Assembly (NCBI GenBank): GCA_947631195.1
Contig: CANRKK010000001.1
Coordinates: 124,001-188,000, forward strand
From: an uncultured Clostridia bacterium
Lineage (GTDB): Bacteria > Bacillota > Clostridia > Christensenellales > Borkfalkiaceae
Length of the DNA stretch: 64,000 nt
Direction: 5' to 3'
Part shown: positions 44,872-52,205 of the stretch, piece by piece
How the letters are laid out: each line of letters begins with the position of its first letter
Numbering within the stretch: position 1 is the stretch's first letter
Notes under the pieces: model-generated
Seen by the model: only the letters and a program-made list of their open reading frames with translations
What the model was told of the DNA's origin: nothing
The model's database searches: none
Made by a program: the position numbers and the translations under genes

Positions 44872-45264
44872 TCACTCCTTGATTATTTGGGACAAGATTC
44901 CGCTGATAAACGAAGCGCTCTTGGGGGAAGAATATTTGGAAGATATGTTGGCGGCCTCGTTTATAGAAACCACGTTCGGAATGTCGTCAAAATATTTTAT
45001 TTCCGCAAGCGCAACCAACAGCGCGCTTTTATCGGCGGGAAAAAGCCGCGATTCGGGAAAATCGCGGGAATTTTCGTCGATAAGCTGCAAAAGTTCGCCC
45101 TCGTGCAAAGAAAGTGCGTCGAGTATTCGCTTTACATACTCGCAGTCGTCTTTGGTCAAGTTTTCAGCCTTAGCAAGCGCCCTTTCAAGTTCATGGTCAA
45201 AAGTACCCGTAAAGCGGGAGGCAAACGTAATTTTAAAAGCAACTTCTCTTGCCGCTGTTCTCAT
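44872..45264 (-). CDS. nusB: transcription antitermination factor NusB
   Basis: All-helical factor for rRNA antitermination, binding boxA RNA with NusE (S10). The N-terminal RTAAREVAFKITF and C-terminal NEAANISSKYSSPKSASFISGIL are family signatures. Length is 130 residues. Good Shine-Dalgarno sequence AGGTGAT. Part of asp23-nusB-folD-ispA. Confidence 0.95.
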   Translation of the reverse strand: MRTAAREVAFKITFASRFTGTFDHELERALAKAENLTKDDCEYVKRILDALSLHEGELLQLIDENSRDFPESRLFPADKSALLVALAEIKYFDDIPNVVSINEAANISSKYSSPKSASFISGILSQIIKE

Positions 45265-45280
45265 TTATCACCTAACGCAA

Positions 45281-45307
45281 ATATTCCCTTAAATATTAAG
45301 GGAATAT
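45281..45307 (-). repeat. perfect 12-bp inverted repeat between asp23 and nusB
   Basis: ATATTCCCTTAA and TTAAGGGAATAT with a 3-nt loop. No U run follows on the minus strand, so it is more likely an mRNA-processing or attenuation hairpin than a terminator. Confidence 0.6.
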
Positions 45308-45319
45308 CTTTAACAATAT

Positions 45320-45655
45320 TTATACCGCAGGGGACTCGGTAAAATTTACGTCCGTAACATGCACGTCTACTTTTGCAACCTTGTAGTTGGTCATCGATTC
45401 AACGTTATGCTTTATGGACTGCTGGATTTTGAAGGCGAGCGACGACACGTTTTCGGTGCTGTCGACCTTTACGCTTATATCCGCGATTATACCCTGCTTA
45501 TCAAAAGTAAGTTTTATACCTTTGTTTTTGTTGCTAAGAAGAACTACCCCCTCAACTTCTCCGATTGCAAGGGCGACAATGCCGCTCACTATGCTTGAAT
45601 TGTAAGTTATTTTACCCTTTTGGGTGGTTGTTGGGTCGTGTCTTATATGTGCCAT
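45320..45655 (-). CDS. Asp23/Gls24 family envelope stress response protein
   Basis: Small beta/alpha protein of 111 residues; the family is linked to envelope stress. Typical segments are GKITYNSSIVSGIVALAIGE-like start and the VAKVDVHVTDVNF end. AAGGAG lies before the ATG. First gene of the asp23-nusB-folD-ispA unit with its own promoter, directly after the spoIIIA operon, as in many Clostridia. Confidence 0.92.
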   Translation of the reverse strand: MAHIRHDPTTTQKGKITYNSSIVSGIVALAIGEVEGVVLLSNKNKGIKLTFDKQGIIADISVKVDSTENVSSLAFKIQQSIKHNVESMTNYKVAKVDVHVTDVNFTESPAV

Positions 45656-45674
45656 TTATATTCTCCTTGGAATT

Positions 45675-45703
45675 AGTATAGCACAACTGAAAATTTTTTG
45701 CAA
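45675..45703 (-). promoter_or_regulatory. promoter of asp23-nusB-folD-ispA
   Basis: The minus strand reads TTGCAA, a 17-bp spacer, then TATACT. The predicted leader is about 13 nt, beginning at the Shine-Dalgarno sequence. It lies just past the spoIIIAH stop. Confidence 0.65.
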
Positions 45704-45713
45704 CTAAACTGTA

Positions 45714-46199
45714 TTATACTTGTGAGTAAATAGGTAAAATTATTATGTTTCCGTCGGGAATACCTACTTCCTCTTTCAAAATCGTGTAGATAGAGAGCGC
45801 GGTATTCATATCAAGCTCGTCGGAATTGATGAAAACGTTTACATAATCCGTTTCCATTCCGATTGACACAACGGCGTCAGAAAATCCGCGGGATTTGATG
45901 AGAGTTTCCAAAAGCAACTCGTTTTCCATCATTTCAACTATCCTGAGCTTCATATCTACGGCTTCGTTGTATTTGTCGCTGCCTTCTTCATAGAGAGCTA
46001 TAACGCTATCCAGCTGCATAAGTTCTTCGTTGCGCGTAGAAGTTCTTTCGGTTCTGAACGTAGTAAAATAATTTGAGGTTGTAACGGCCGTATCACCGGA
46101 CGCAACCACGTTGCTTGCAAGCAAAACGTTTAACACGGCAGTAAGCGCAAGTAAAAATACAAGAGACGACATGATGATAATTTTTTTTCTTTTAGACAT
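45714..46199 (-). CDS. spoIIIAH: stage III sporulation protein AH
   Basis: Mother-cell membrane component of the feeding tube linking mother cell and forespore, partner of SpoIIQ. One N-terminal membrane helix (about 7-29), then an extracytoplasmic helical region and a YscJ/FliF-like ring-building fold (SIGMETDYVNVFIN). Length is 161 residues from the ATG at 46199, which has AAGGAG upstream. Confidence 0.9.
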   Translation of the reverse strand: MSKRKKIIIMSSLVFLLALTAVLNVLLASNVVASGDTAVTTSNYFTTFRTERTSTRNEELMQLDSVIALYEEGSDKYNEAVDMKLRIVEMMENELLLETLIKSRGFSDAVVSIGMETDYVNVFINSDELDMNTALSIYTILKEEVGIPDGNIIILPIYSQV

Positions 46200-46209
46200 A
46201 AAAAGCTCC

Positions 46210-46572
46210 TTAAATCTCCATTGAATAGATTGCAATTATTTTTTTATCTATGTTAAACACCGTTGAGACGGCGTTAAGAATATTGCTACGGGTCATTATG
46301 TTGTCGGCACCCTGACAAACTATCACCACGCCCGTAATTGATCCGTTGCTTTCGTTTATCATTACATCGGTTGTACCTACACCGTCGATATTGCTTAAAA
46401 TTCCCATGAGTTTTTGCTCGGTGGGAGTTTTTTCCTGCGTGGATACCATTGCCGCGGTCGGGCTTTGCGAACCCTTATTTATAAAATACAGAACACAGAG
46501 AATTATCACAATAGCTGTAACTGCAATTATAATTTTTTTGTTTTCTTTAACCCAGTCAAGAGCTTTTCGCAT
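46210..46572 (-). CDS. spoIIIAG: stage III sporulation protein AG
   Basis: One N-terminal membrane helix (about 13-31) and a ring-building domain ending in NILNAVSTVFNIDKKIIAIYSM. At 120 residues it is shorter than Bacillus SpoIIIAG (about 229), apparently because the middle region is reduced. It overlaps spoIIIAF by 17 nt. Confidence 0.88.
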   Translation of the reverse strand: MRKALDWVKENKKIIIAVTAIVIILCVLYFINKGSQSPTAAMVSTQEKTPTEQKLMGILSNIDGVGTTDVMINESNGSITGVVIVCQGADNIMTRSNILNAVSTVFNIDKKIIAIYSMEI

Positions 46573-46990
46573 ATACTGATATATTTATATATCCCAACTC
46601 CTTTAAATATGCTTGTATTTCTTCAATTAAATTTTCATCTTTGCCAAAAACAGTTACTTCTACTTTTTGCACCTTAAAACGCGAATCTACATACTCCACG
46701 TCAACGCCGCACTCGCACTCGGCGCCGAATTTATCCTTTAACAGCGCTTCAAGCTGCGCGCTCTGGTGGTCGGAATATTCCGCGCAGACATAGGCCGAAT
46801 CAAAAAAATCCCGTTCAGTATCCGAAGGCGACAAATTGAACACCCCGGTAATCGGCTGCACGAGCACAAAAATACAGATCAGCCGCATTACAAAGGTTAT
46901 GGTCTTGTTCAGTTTGCCCTCGGGGACGATTAAAGATACTATAACCGACAAAAATATCACGCCGGCCGCGCTTAACAGATATGTTTGCAT
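46556..46990 (-). CDS. spoIIIAF: stage III sporulation protein AF
   Basis: Two N-terminal membrane helices (MRLICIFVLVQPITGVF segment), then a soluble domain with paired beta strands (VQKVEVTVFG). Length is 144 residues. It lies 2 nt after spoIIIAE. Confidence 0.87.
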   Translation of the reverse strand: MQTYLLSAAGVIFLSVIVSLIVPEGKLNKTITFVMRLICIFVLVQPITGVFNLSPSDTERDFFDSAYVCAEYSDHQSAQLEALLKDKFGAECECGVDVEYVDSRFKVQKVEVTVFGKDENLIEEIQAYLKELGYINISVYAKSS

Positions 46991-46992
46991 TA

Positions 46993-48165
46993 TTATATAA
47001 AACTGTTTGCAGAGTTGACTATGAGCATAATTACCAGCGCGTACATAAAGGCGACGGTGAGCAATCCCGCAATAAAGTATTCAACATCTTTTGAAAGGTT
47101 GGAAAGCATGCCGTAGAGATTGCTTTCGCCGACGGGCTGGACTACCGCCCCCACTATTTTCAGCATTATCGAAAACGAAGCCAACAATATGACGGGGCCG
47201 ATCAGCTCGCCGAGCAACAAAATTATTCCGCAAAGCCCCACCGAACTCTTTATTAACAGGCCCGCAGAGGTCAACATATCGAACCCGTTAGACAAAAAAT
47301 TTCCTACGAGGGGCACGGAATTGCCCACTACAAACTTTGTGGCCTTAAAGATTATTCCGTCGAACAGCGATCCCGCCGAGCTTTGGGCGGTGATAAATAT
47401 GCTGAAAACCGTAACCGTTATCCCTATCGTCCATTTCATAACGCTCTTTATAAGAGCGCTCACGCCCGAAAAACTCATTTGGGGATTCAATCTTGACATA
47501 AAATTTAGTATTATGGCGCAAACCGTGCCCGGAAAAATGAATCCTCCGATTATTTCCACGGCGCCGCCCGTCAAAAATATGGCGGACGGCTGATATATTG
47601 CGGCGGAGCTCGTCCCGCCCGTAAGCACCGTGAGAGTTGCAAGTATCGGCGTGATTATTTCAATTTGCAGACGTACGGTATTAATGCAACTAACGCATGT
47701 GGAAATGATAGCCGTCAACATGGATGCCACAATCAGTATGATGAGCGCATAGCAGGTCATGTGGACGATTTTGGACGTGGACTGCCCGATTATACTCCCC
47801 TCCGCCGCGCTGACTATGGCGCACAACAGCGCGATCGCCGCAACCGTGGCAAACGCAGGTATCAAATTTATGACTTTTTTAAAAATGATGTTAAAAATTT
47901 CACTCAGGTAACCGCCGTAATCCGTGCCGAGATTGCCGTTTATCAGATAGCCTATTATCTCTTTAGCCGTCCCGCCAAAATTTTCCAAAAGTAAATTTTC
48001 ATTGTTATCGAGATAGTCCTGCAATTCCGTAAGGTCTAAATCGTTCAATAACTTTGAAATGTTTTCGTTGAGTTCTTCACCGCCGCTCTCCGCATGGGCC
48101 GTAACTTTGCCCGCCATTATGGGCAAAATTATCACAAGACAGAGCAATATTGCGCACAGAAACAA
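46993..48165 (-). CDS. spoIIIAE: stage III sporulation protein AE
   Basis: Multi-pass membrane protein of the SpoIIIA channel. A signal-like helix at the start is followed by a soluble stretch (ELNENISKLLNDLDL) and about eight membrane segments, with the conserved GGTSSAAIYQP region. The track ATG at 48258 would overlap spoIIIAD by 88 nt; I prefer the in-frame TTG at 48165, six bases past the spoIIIAD stop, which places the signal segment at the N-terminus. The start is not certain. Confidence 0.88.
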   Translation of the reverse strand: MFLCAILLCLVIILPIMAGKVTAHAESGGEELNENISKLLNDLDLTELQDYLDNNENLLLENFGGTAKEIIGYLINGNLGTDYGGYLSEIFNIIFKKVINLIPAFATVAAIALLCAIVSAAEGSIIGQSTSKIVHMTCYALIILIVASMLTAIISTCVSCINTVRLQIEIITPILATLTVLTGGTSSAAIYQPSAIFLTGGAVEIIGGFIFPGTVCAIILNFMSRLNPQMSFSGVSALIKSVMKWTIGITVTVFSIFITAQSSAGSLFDGIIFKATKFVVGNSVPLVGNFLSNGFDMLTSAGLLIKSSVGLCGIILLLGELIGPVILLASFSIMLKIVGAVVQPVGESNLYGMLSNLSKDVEYFIAGLLTVAFMYALVIMLIVNSANSFI

Positions 48166-48170
48166 TTTTT

Positions 48171-48563
48171 TTACGCGAGCTTTATCAGTGATACGATTAT
48201 TTTGTACGTGCCCGACAATACGGGTATTGCAACCACAAAAATTATTATTTTTCCACATAGCACCAGCTTGTCCGCAACCCCTGTAAACCCCAATTCCTTT
48301 ATCGAGCCTGCCGTTAATTCTATCAAAAAGCCTATCCCTATAATTTTAAAAACGAGTTTAATTATCTGATTATCTACGCCCGTGGTTTGGGAAAACGTAC
48401 GCAAAAATTCCACGCTTTCTGTAAGATAATCAAAAGCAAACAAAAACATTATTATTCCCCCGGCCGTAAGGCAAAGGGGCATCAGCTCGGAATTATGGCT
48501 CTTTAAAATAAATGCGCAAACCGCAGTTATGACGGCGATGCAACACAACTGAAAAATAACCAT
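48171..48563 (-). CDS. spoIIIAD: stage III sporulation protein AD
   Basis: Membrane protein of 130 residues with about four helices. Signature segments GIGFLIELTAGSIKELGF and ADKLVLCGKIII are typical. The start overlaps the spoIIIAC stop by 1 nt. Confidence 0.92.
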   Translation of the reverse strand: MVIFQLCCIAVITAVCAFILKSHNSELMPLCLTAGGIIMFLFAFDYLTESVEFLRTFSQTTGVDNQIIKLVFKIIGIGFLIELTAGSIKELGFTGVADKLVLCGKIIIFVVAIPVLSGTYKIIVSLIKLA

Positions 48564-48760
48564 TAAAACAAATCAAATAGCTGTCTTATCTGCGAAAACA
48601 GATCGGCAATCATGGAAATTACAACCGTAAGTACTATTATCAATCCCACAAGGCTTACCAAAGTGGCTATGTCATCCCTGTCGGATTTTTTAAGCACCTG
48701 ACAAATTATAGTAACTATTATGCCTACAGCGGCAATTTTAAAAATTATACTGATATCCAT
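48563..48760 (-). CDS. spoIIIAC: stage III sporulation protein AC
   Basis: A 65-residue, two-helix membrane protein; ICQVLKKSDRDDIATLVSL is the conserved loop between helices. Directly follows spoIIIAB. Confidence 0.93.
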   Translation of the reverse strand: MDISIIFKIAAVGIIVTIICQVLKKSDRDDIATLVSLVGLIIVLTVVISMIADLFSQIRQLFDLF

Positions 48761-49186
48761 TTACGCTAAAAGAACCGCCATCAGCACTCCCAAAAGAAAA
48801 AATATTTTTACGTAGAGCGAGCTGTATTTTTTATATTCGTCAGAACTTTCGTCCCGATATTTCACCAAAACCGCCTTCCTTTCGTTAAGATAGTCTATCT
48901 GCGAGAGCGCGTCGCTTTTACCGAGGTTGAACACGTATTCGCTTATCACCGTGCCGTCCTTGCCCTCTGGAAGTATTTTTCCGCTAAGCAGGTCGGGAAT
49001 ATATTTGAAGTTTTGAGCAATTTTATCTATCGATTGCCGTGAAAATTTTAAGTTTAAGAGCAGTTGTTCGTTAAATTCGTACAGTTCGGCAAAGATTTGC
49101 ATGCGCCTCTTTTTTTTAGCCGACAAAAACACCCCTACCGACGTCGTCAAGCCCGCTACCGCCAACAGCAACAAAATTTTTATCAT
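48761..49186 (-). CDS. spoIIIAB: stage III sporulation protein AB
   Basis: Membrane-anchored, mostly helical protein of 141 residues with N- and C-terminal hydrophobic segments and a central FNEQLLLNLKFSR region. It is distantly GspF-like and thought to cooperate with the SpoIIIAA ATPase. It overlaps spoIIIAA by 71 nt, unusually long for this operon. Confidence 0.87.
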   Translation of the reverse strand: MIKILLLLAVAGLTTSVGVFLSAKKKRRMQIFAELYEFNEQLLLNLKFSRQSIDKIAQNFKYIPDLLSGKILPEGKDGTVISEYVFNLGKSDALSQIDYLNERKAVLVKYRDESSDEYKKYSSLYVKIFFLLGVLMAVLLA

Positions 49187-50018
49187 AAATTACCGGTTGT
49201 CCCAATAAAGTTTTGATTTCGACATAGTATTCAAACGGCATGCTCCCGAGTATAGCTTTATCTGTTATGTGTGAGGAAGCTATAACGCTTATTCCGCAAT
49301 CTACGGCATATTTTACGCCGTCGATATCGTTTTCTCCGTAAAGCTCGTCGGTTAAGATAACATCGGGCTTCATGGACCGTATGGCGCTTGAAAAGGCGCT
49401 TATTTTGTTGCCCGCCCTAACCACGTCGGTACGGCACCCTACATAATATCCGTTGCCGTTTTCGTCTATTGCGGCAATCTCGTTGCGTTCGTCGAATATC
49501 AAAGTGTTTAATTGCAAATTGTCGCTCAAGTGTCGCGCAATATCTCTCAATTTTGTGGTTTTGCCGAGCCCCGGTTTTGAAAACAAGAGTATGCTCGGTG
49601 CGCTGTTTACAAGCAACGTATCGCAGATATAATCCGCACAGCCGGCGATATCGTGCGGCAATCTTATGTTTAACGAAGTCACCGACGACACCGTCTTTAT
49701 CTCGCCGTTTTGGGTTACGTACTCCCCCGCCAAGCCTATTCTCACGCCGTGAGCGCAAGTTATATAGCCATAGCGCATCTGCTCCGTATATCTGAAAAAG
49801 TTGCCTCCCGTTGCGCTGTTTAATATTTCCGCAATGCCGTGGCCCAAAATGGCCGCGCTCTTATCGGCGCATATGCCCAACCCGCCCAAAAAATAATATC
49901 CGCCTCTGTATCCCACCATTACTGGCTGCCCTTGGCGTATTCTTATCTCGGTTACATAGTTTAAATTGAGATGGGCCAGCGCGGCGCTGATTTCGGGCGG
50001 CAAAAAGGACAACCTCAT
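49116..50018 (-). CDS. spoIIIAA: stage III sporulation protein AA (ATPase)
   Basis: Secretion-type ATPase predicted to drive the SpoIIIA channel. The P-loop reads FSKPGLGKTT (about 150-159), followed by IFDERNEIAA and an ILTDELYGENDIDG Walker B region. Length is 300 residues, typical. First gene of the operon; I could not identify a convincing sigma-E promoter and no Shine-Dalgarno sequence is apparent. Confidence 0.93.
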   Translation of the reverse strand: MRLSFLPPEISAALAHLNLNYVTEIRIRQGQPVMVGYRGGYYFLGGLGICADKSAAILGHGIAEILNSATGGNFFRYTEQMRYGYITCAHGVRIGLAGEYVTQNGEIKTVSSVTSLNIRLPHDIAGCADYICDTLLVNSAPSILLFSKPGLGKTTKLRDIARHLSDNLQLNTLIFDERNEIAAIDENGNGYYVGCRTDVVRAGNKISAFSSAIRSMKPDVILTDELYGENDIDGVKYAVDCGISVIASSHITDKAILGSMPFEYYVEIKTLLGQPVIYDKNFVAVGGSGLDDVGRGVFVG

Positions 50019-50042
50019 AATCTAATCTATTTTGCAGGGCAC

Positions 50043-50070
50043 AAAAAAAGAACCCCGCACAGCGGAGTTC
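50043..50070 (-). terminator. terminator of the aquaporin gene
   Basis: GAACTCCGC and GCGGGGTTC arms (one G-T pair, 3-nt loop) followed by TTTTTTTG on the minus strand. Confidence 0.88.
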
Positions 50071-50102
50071 ACGATTGTTTTATAATTTTTTATACGTTTA
50101 AT

Positions 50103-50819
50103 TTATTTGGACTCTTTATTGCCCGCAAGAAGGTTATAGACAACGGCTGCGAGAGCGCCGCCTGCAAGAGGTCCAAAGATGAAGATCCAAATTTGCTCTA
50201 TTGCCGCAGTGTTCCCCTCTTTAACAAGCGCCATAAGGGCAGGACCGATGGAGCGCGCGGGATTTACCGATGTGCCCGTAAGATTTATACCAATCAAATG
50301 TACGAGCGTGAGTGCAAGCCCTATAACGATGCCCGTAACGGCTTTGTTGTCCGTTTTGGAGGTTACGCCCAAAATTGCAAATACAAATACAAACGTGAGC
50401 ACAATCTCAACGACGAGCGCAACCCACAGGGAGCCGCTTGCGCCGTATGCGCCGGTAAGCAAAGGCTGCGCATAGTTTTGTCCAAAATTGCCGAAGGTGG
50501 CGGAATCGGCCACAAAAGAACCGCAGAGAAGCCCTACGAGGACTGCGCCCACTATTGCGCCGAGGATCTGCGCCGCAACATAGCAAACAAAGTCCTTTAC
50601 GCTCATTTTTTTGCTGATCAGCATAGCCAAAGATACGGCGGGATTGATGTGGCAACCCGAAACATTGCCTACCGAATAGGCCATAGCAACGATTACGAGG
50701 CCGAAAGCAAGCGATGTTGCAACAAGATTTACACCCGATGCAACCGCAACGCCGCAGGCTACCGTAACAAGCACGCATGTTCCGATAAACTCGGCAATGT
50801 ACTTTTTGATGTCTGACAT
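50103..50819 (-). CDS. aquaporin (MIP family)
   Basis: Water or small-solute channel in the cytoplasmic membrane. Six helices with two half-helix motifs, HINPAVS near 57 and SVNPARS near 182. NPARS in the second loop and the smaller size (238 residues) favour an AqpZ-type water channel over a glycerol facilitator, but selectivity is not proved. No glycerol genes are nearby. AGGAG precedes the ATG. Monocistronic. Confidence 0.93.
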   Translation of the reverse strand: MSDIKKYIAEFIGTCVLVTVACGVAVASGVNLVATSLAFGLVIVAMAYSVGNVSGCHINPAVSLAMLISKKMSVKDFVCYVAAQILGAIVGAVLVGLLCGSFVADSATFGNFGQNYAQPLLTGAYGASGSLWVALVVEIVLTFVFVFAILGVTSKTDNKAVTGIVIGLALTLVHLIGINLTGTSVNPARSIGPALMALVKEGNTAAIEQIWIFIFGPLAGGALAAVVYNLLAGNKESK

Positions 50820-50849
50820 GTAATATCTCCTTATAAAAATGTTAACTAA

Positions 50850-50877
50850 ATTATATCACTTGGCGAGGCAATGTCAA
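50850..50877 (-). promoter_or_regulatory. promoter of the aquaporin gene
   Basis: The minus strand reads TTGACA, a 16-bp spacer, then TATAAT. The leader is about 24 nt. Confidence 0.75.
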
Positions 50878-50897
50878 CTATTTGTATTACAATCGGC

Positions 50898-50926
50898 AAA
50901 AAAACAGCGGCGAAAAATTCACCGCT
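50898..50926 (-). terminator. terminator of the nucleotidase-kinase fusion gene
   Basis: AGCGGTGAA and TTCGCCGCT arms with a 3-nt loop, followed by TTTTTTTG on the minus strand, 12 nt past the stop. Confidence 0.85.
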
Positions 50927-50938
50927 TATAATCTGCAA

Positions 50939-52048
50939 TTATGTTTGCCGTATCAATTCAAGGATTTGGTTGATTGCCGCCTTTATATCGTCCCCCACGT
51001 TAATTTCCACGTCGCACACCTCACTGTTGCGGTACTCGAAGTCAAGCGACATTATGCGCCTTGTTTTATCCTCGATATCTATATCCCTGCCGATTATGCT
51101 CTTTATGGCGGCGGAACGGTCGCGGCGGGTAAACACAAGCATTGCACGGTCGCGGTATAAATTTTTGAGCGTGATTGCGCCGCAGATATCTATGGGAATT
51201 ACGGCGATATTGCCCCTGTCCACTATAGGGTCGATATCCTGTTTCGACGTTCCGAAGTGATAGCCGCTATATACCGTGGTCTCTATGTATCGGCCCGCTT
51301 TCATTTCGCGCACAAACTGTTCTTCGCTTATAAATCTGTATGCCTCCTCGCCCTCCGTGTTGCGGCGCGGACGGGTTGTCGACGTCAACGGCTTTTCAAA
51401 ACCGCCCAGTTCCGTTAGCCCGCTTGCAATCTCCGTTTTCGAGGACCCGGAAGGCCCGACCAGACACAAAACTCCGCCGTTGCCGAGGCTGGGGAAATTT
51501 TCAGCAAAGGAATCCCTGACCATTTCGCAGAAGTGCAAAAAGTCGTCGTAACTGTTAACGGAAAGCAGACCCGAAAGATCGGTGTTCCAAGGCTTTCTGA
51601 ACAGCACGGGATATGCCGCGCGGGAACTTGAAATATTATGGGAGCCGTCGTCAAGCATGATATCGAGTGCGATTATATCCTTACGCGTGCCCATTATTAT
51701 ATTGCGCGGAGGTATTTCGGGAAAATCTTGTACAAGCCGCAACGCCCTCGCGCTCATACAGCCCGCGGGTACGGCGGTTACAAAGAATACGTCGGCAATC
51801 TCGGCAAGTTTTTTTACAAATTCCTGCGCCCCCGGAGTTATCGGCTGCGTCCGCACAAATTCCGGGTCGGCATACAGCGCGAGACGCTCCTCCCCATGCC
51901 TGCCGCACGCGCTCCAGCTCTTGATTTCCTCTATTTTCATAGGTTCCTCGTCGGGGTGGCGCTGATTCAATATGGTCACCGCATAGGAATTACATTCATA
52001 GAGCGTATCGTCAACGTCAAGGCCGATGCGTATTCTATACTTTCTCAT
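50939..52048 (-). CDS. fusion of HAD 5'(3')-nucleotidase and guanylate-kinase-like domain
   Basis: Two enzymes in one 369-residue chain. Residues 1-175 resemble NT5C-type deoxyribonucleotidases: motif I is GLDVDDTLYE, followed by FFVTAVP and DIMLDDGSHN. Residues about 190-369 resemble guanylate kinase: GPSGSSKTE as P-loop, TSTTRPRRNTEGEEAYRF as the GMP-binding region, and YHFGTS. The P-loop has Ser where Gmk has Gly before the lysine, so kinase activity or specificity may differ. GAGGT lies before the ATG at 52048. Divergent from two DHH phosphoesterases and surE, which fits nucleotide salvage or clean-up. Confidence 0.82.
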   Translation of the reverse strand: MRKYRIRIGLDVDDTLYECNSYAVTILNQRHPDEEPMKIEEIKSWSACGRHGEERLALYADPEFVRTQPITPGAQEFVKKLAEIADVFFVTAVPAGCMSARALRLVQDFPEIPPRNIIMGTRKDIIALDIMLDDGSHNISSSRAAYPVLFRKPWNTDLSGLLSVNSYDDFLHFCEMVRDSFAENFPSLGNGGVLCLVGPSGSSKTEIASGLTELGGFEKPLTSTTRPRRNTEGEEAYRFISEEQFVREMKAGRYIETTVYSGYHFGTSKQDIDPIVDRGNIAVIPIDICGAITLKNLYRDRAMLVFTRRDRSAAIKSIIGRDIDIEDKTRRIMSLDFEYRNSEVCDVEINVGDDIKAAINQILELIRQT

Positions 52049-52076
52049 ATTTTACCTCATAAAAAAACGTACATAT

Positions 52077-52105
52077 ATTATACAGACCGTTCCCCCCTTT
52101 GTCAA
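52077..52105 (-). promoter_or_regulatory. promoter of the nucleotidase-kinase fusion
   Basis: The minus strand reads TTGACA, a 17-bp spacer, then TATAAT. The -35 lies about 30 bp from the divergent promoter at 52134. Confidence 0.75.
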
Positions 52106-52133
52106 GCCGAATTTTTGGGCAAAAAATCACGGG

Positions 52134-52162
52134 TTGACAAATTCTATCGCTTATGATATAAT
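52134..52162 (+). promoter_or_regulatory. promoter of the DHH-DHH-surE operon
   Basis: Consensus TTGACA, 17-bp spacer, TATAAT. The predicted leader is about 34 nt. Confidence 0.8.
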
Positions 52163-52186
52163 AATATGTCCGAGTGACAATACGAA

Positions 52187-52205
52187 AAGGAAAAAATGTA
52201 AAATG
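52187..52205 (+). promoter_or_regulatory. Shine-Dalgarno with start-stop mini-ORF before the first DHH gene
   Basis: AAGGA is followed by ATG TAA at 52196-52201 and, one base later, by the genuine ATG at 52203. The spacing from AAGGA suits the two-codon ATG-TAA better than the real start, so initiation and immediate termination could tune reinitiation on the gene. Confidence 0.45.
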
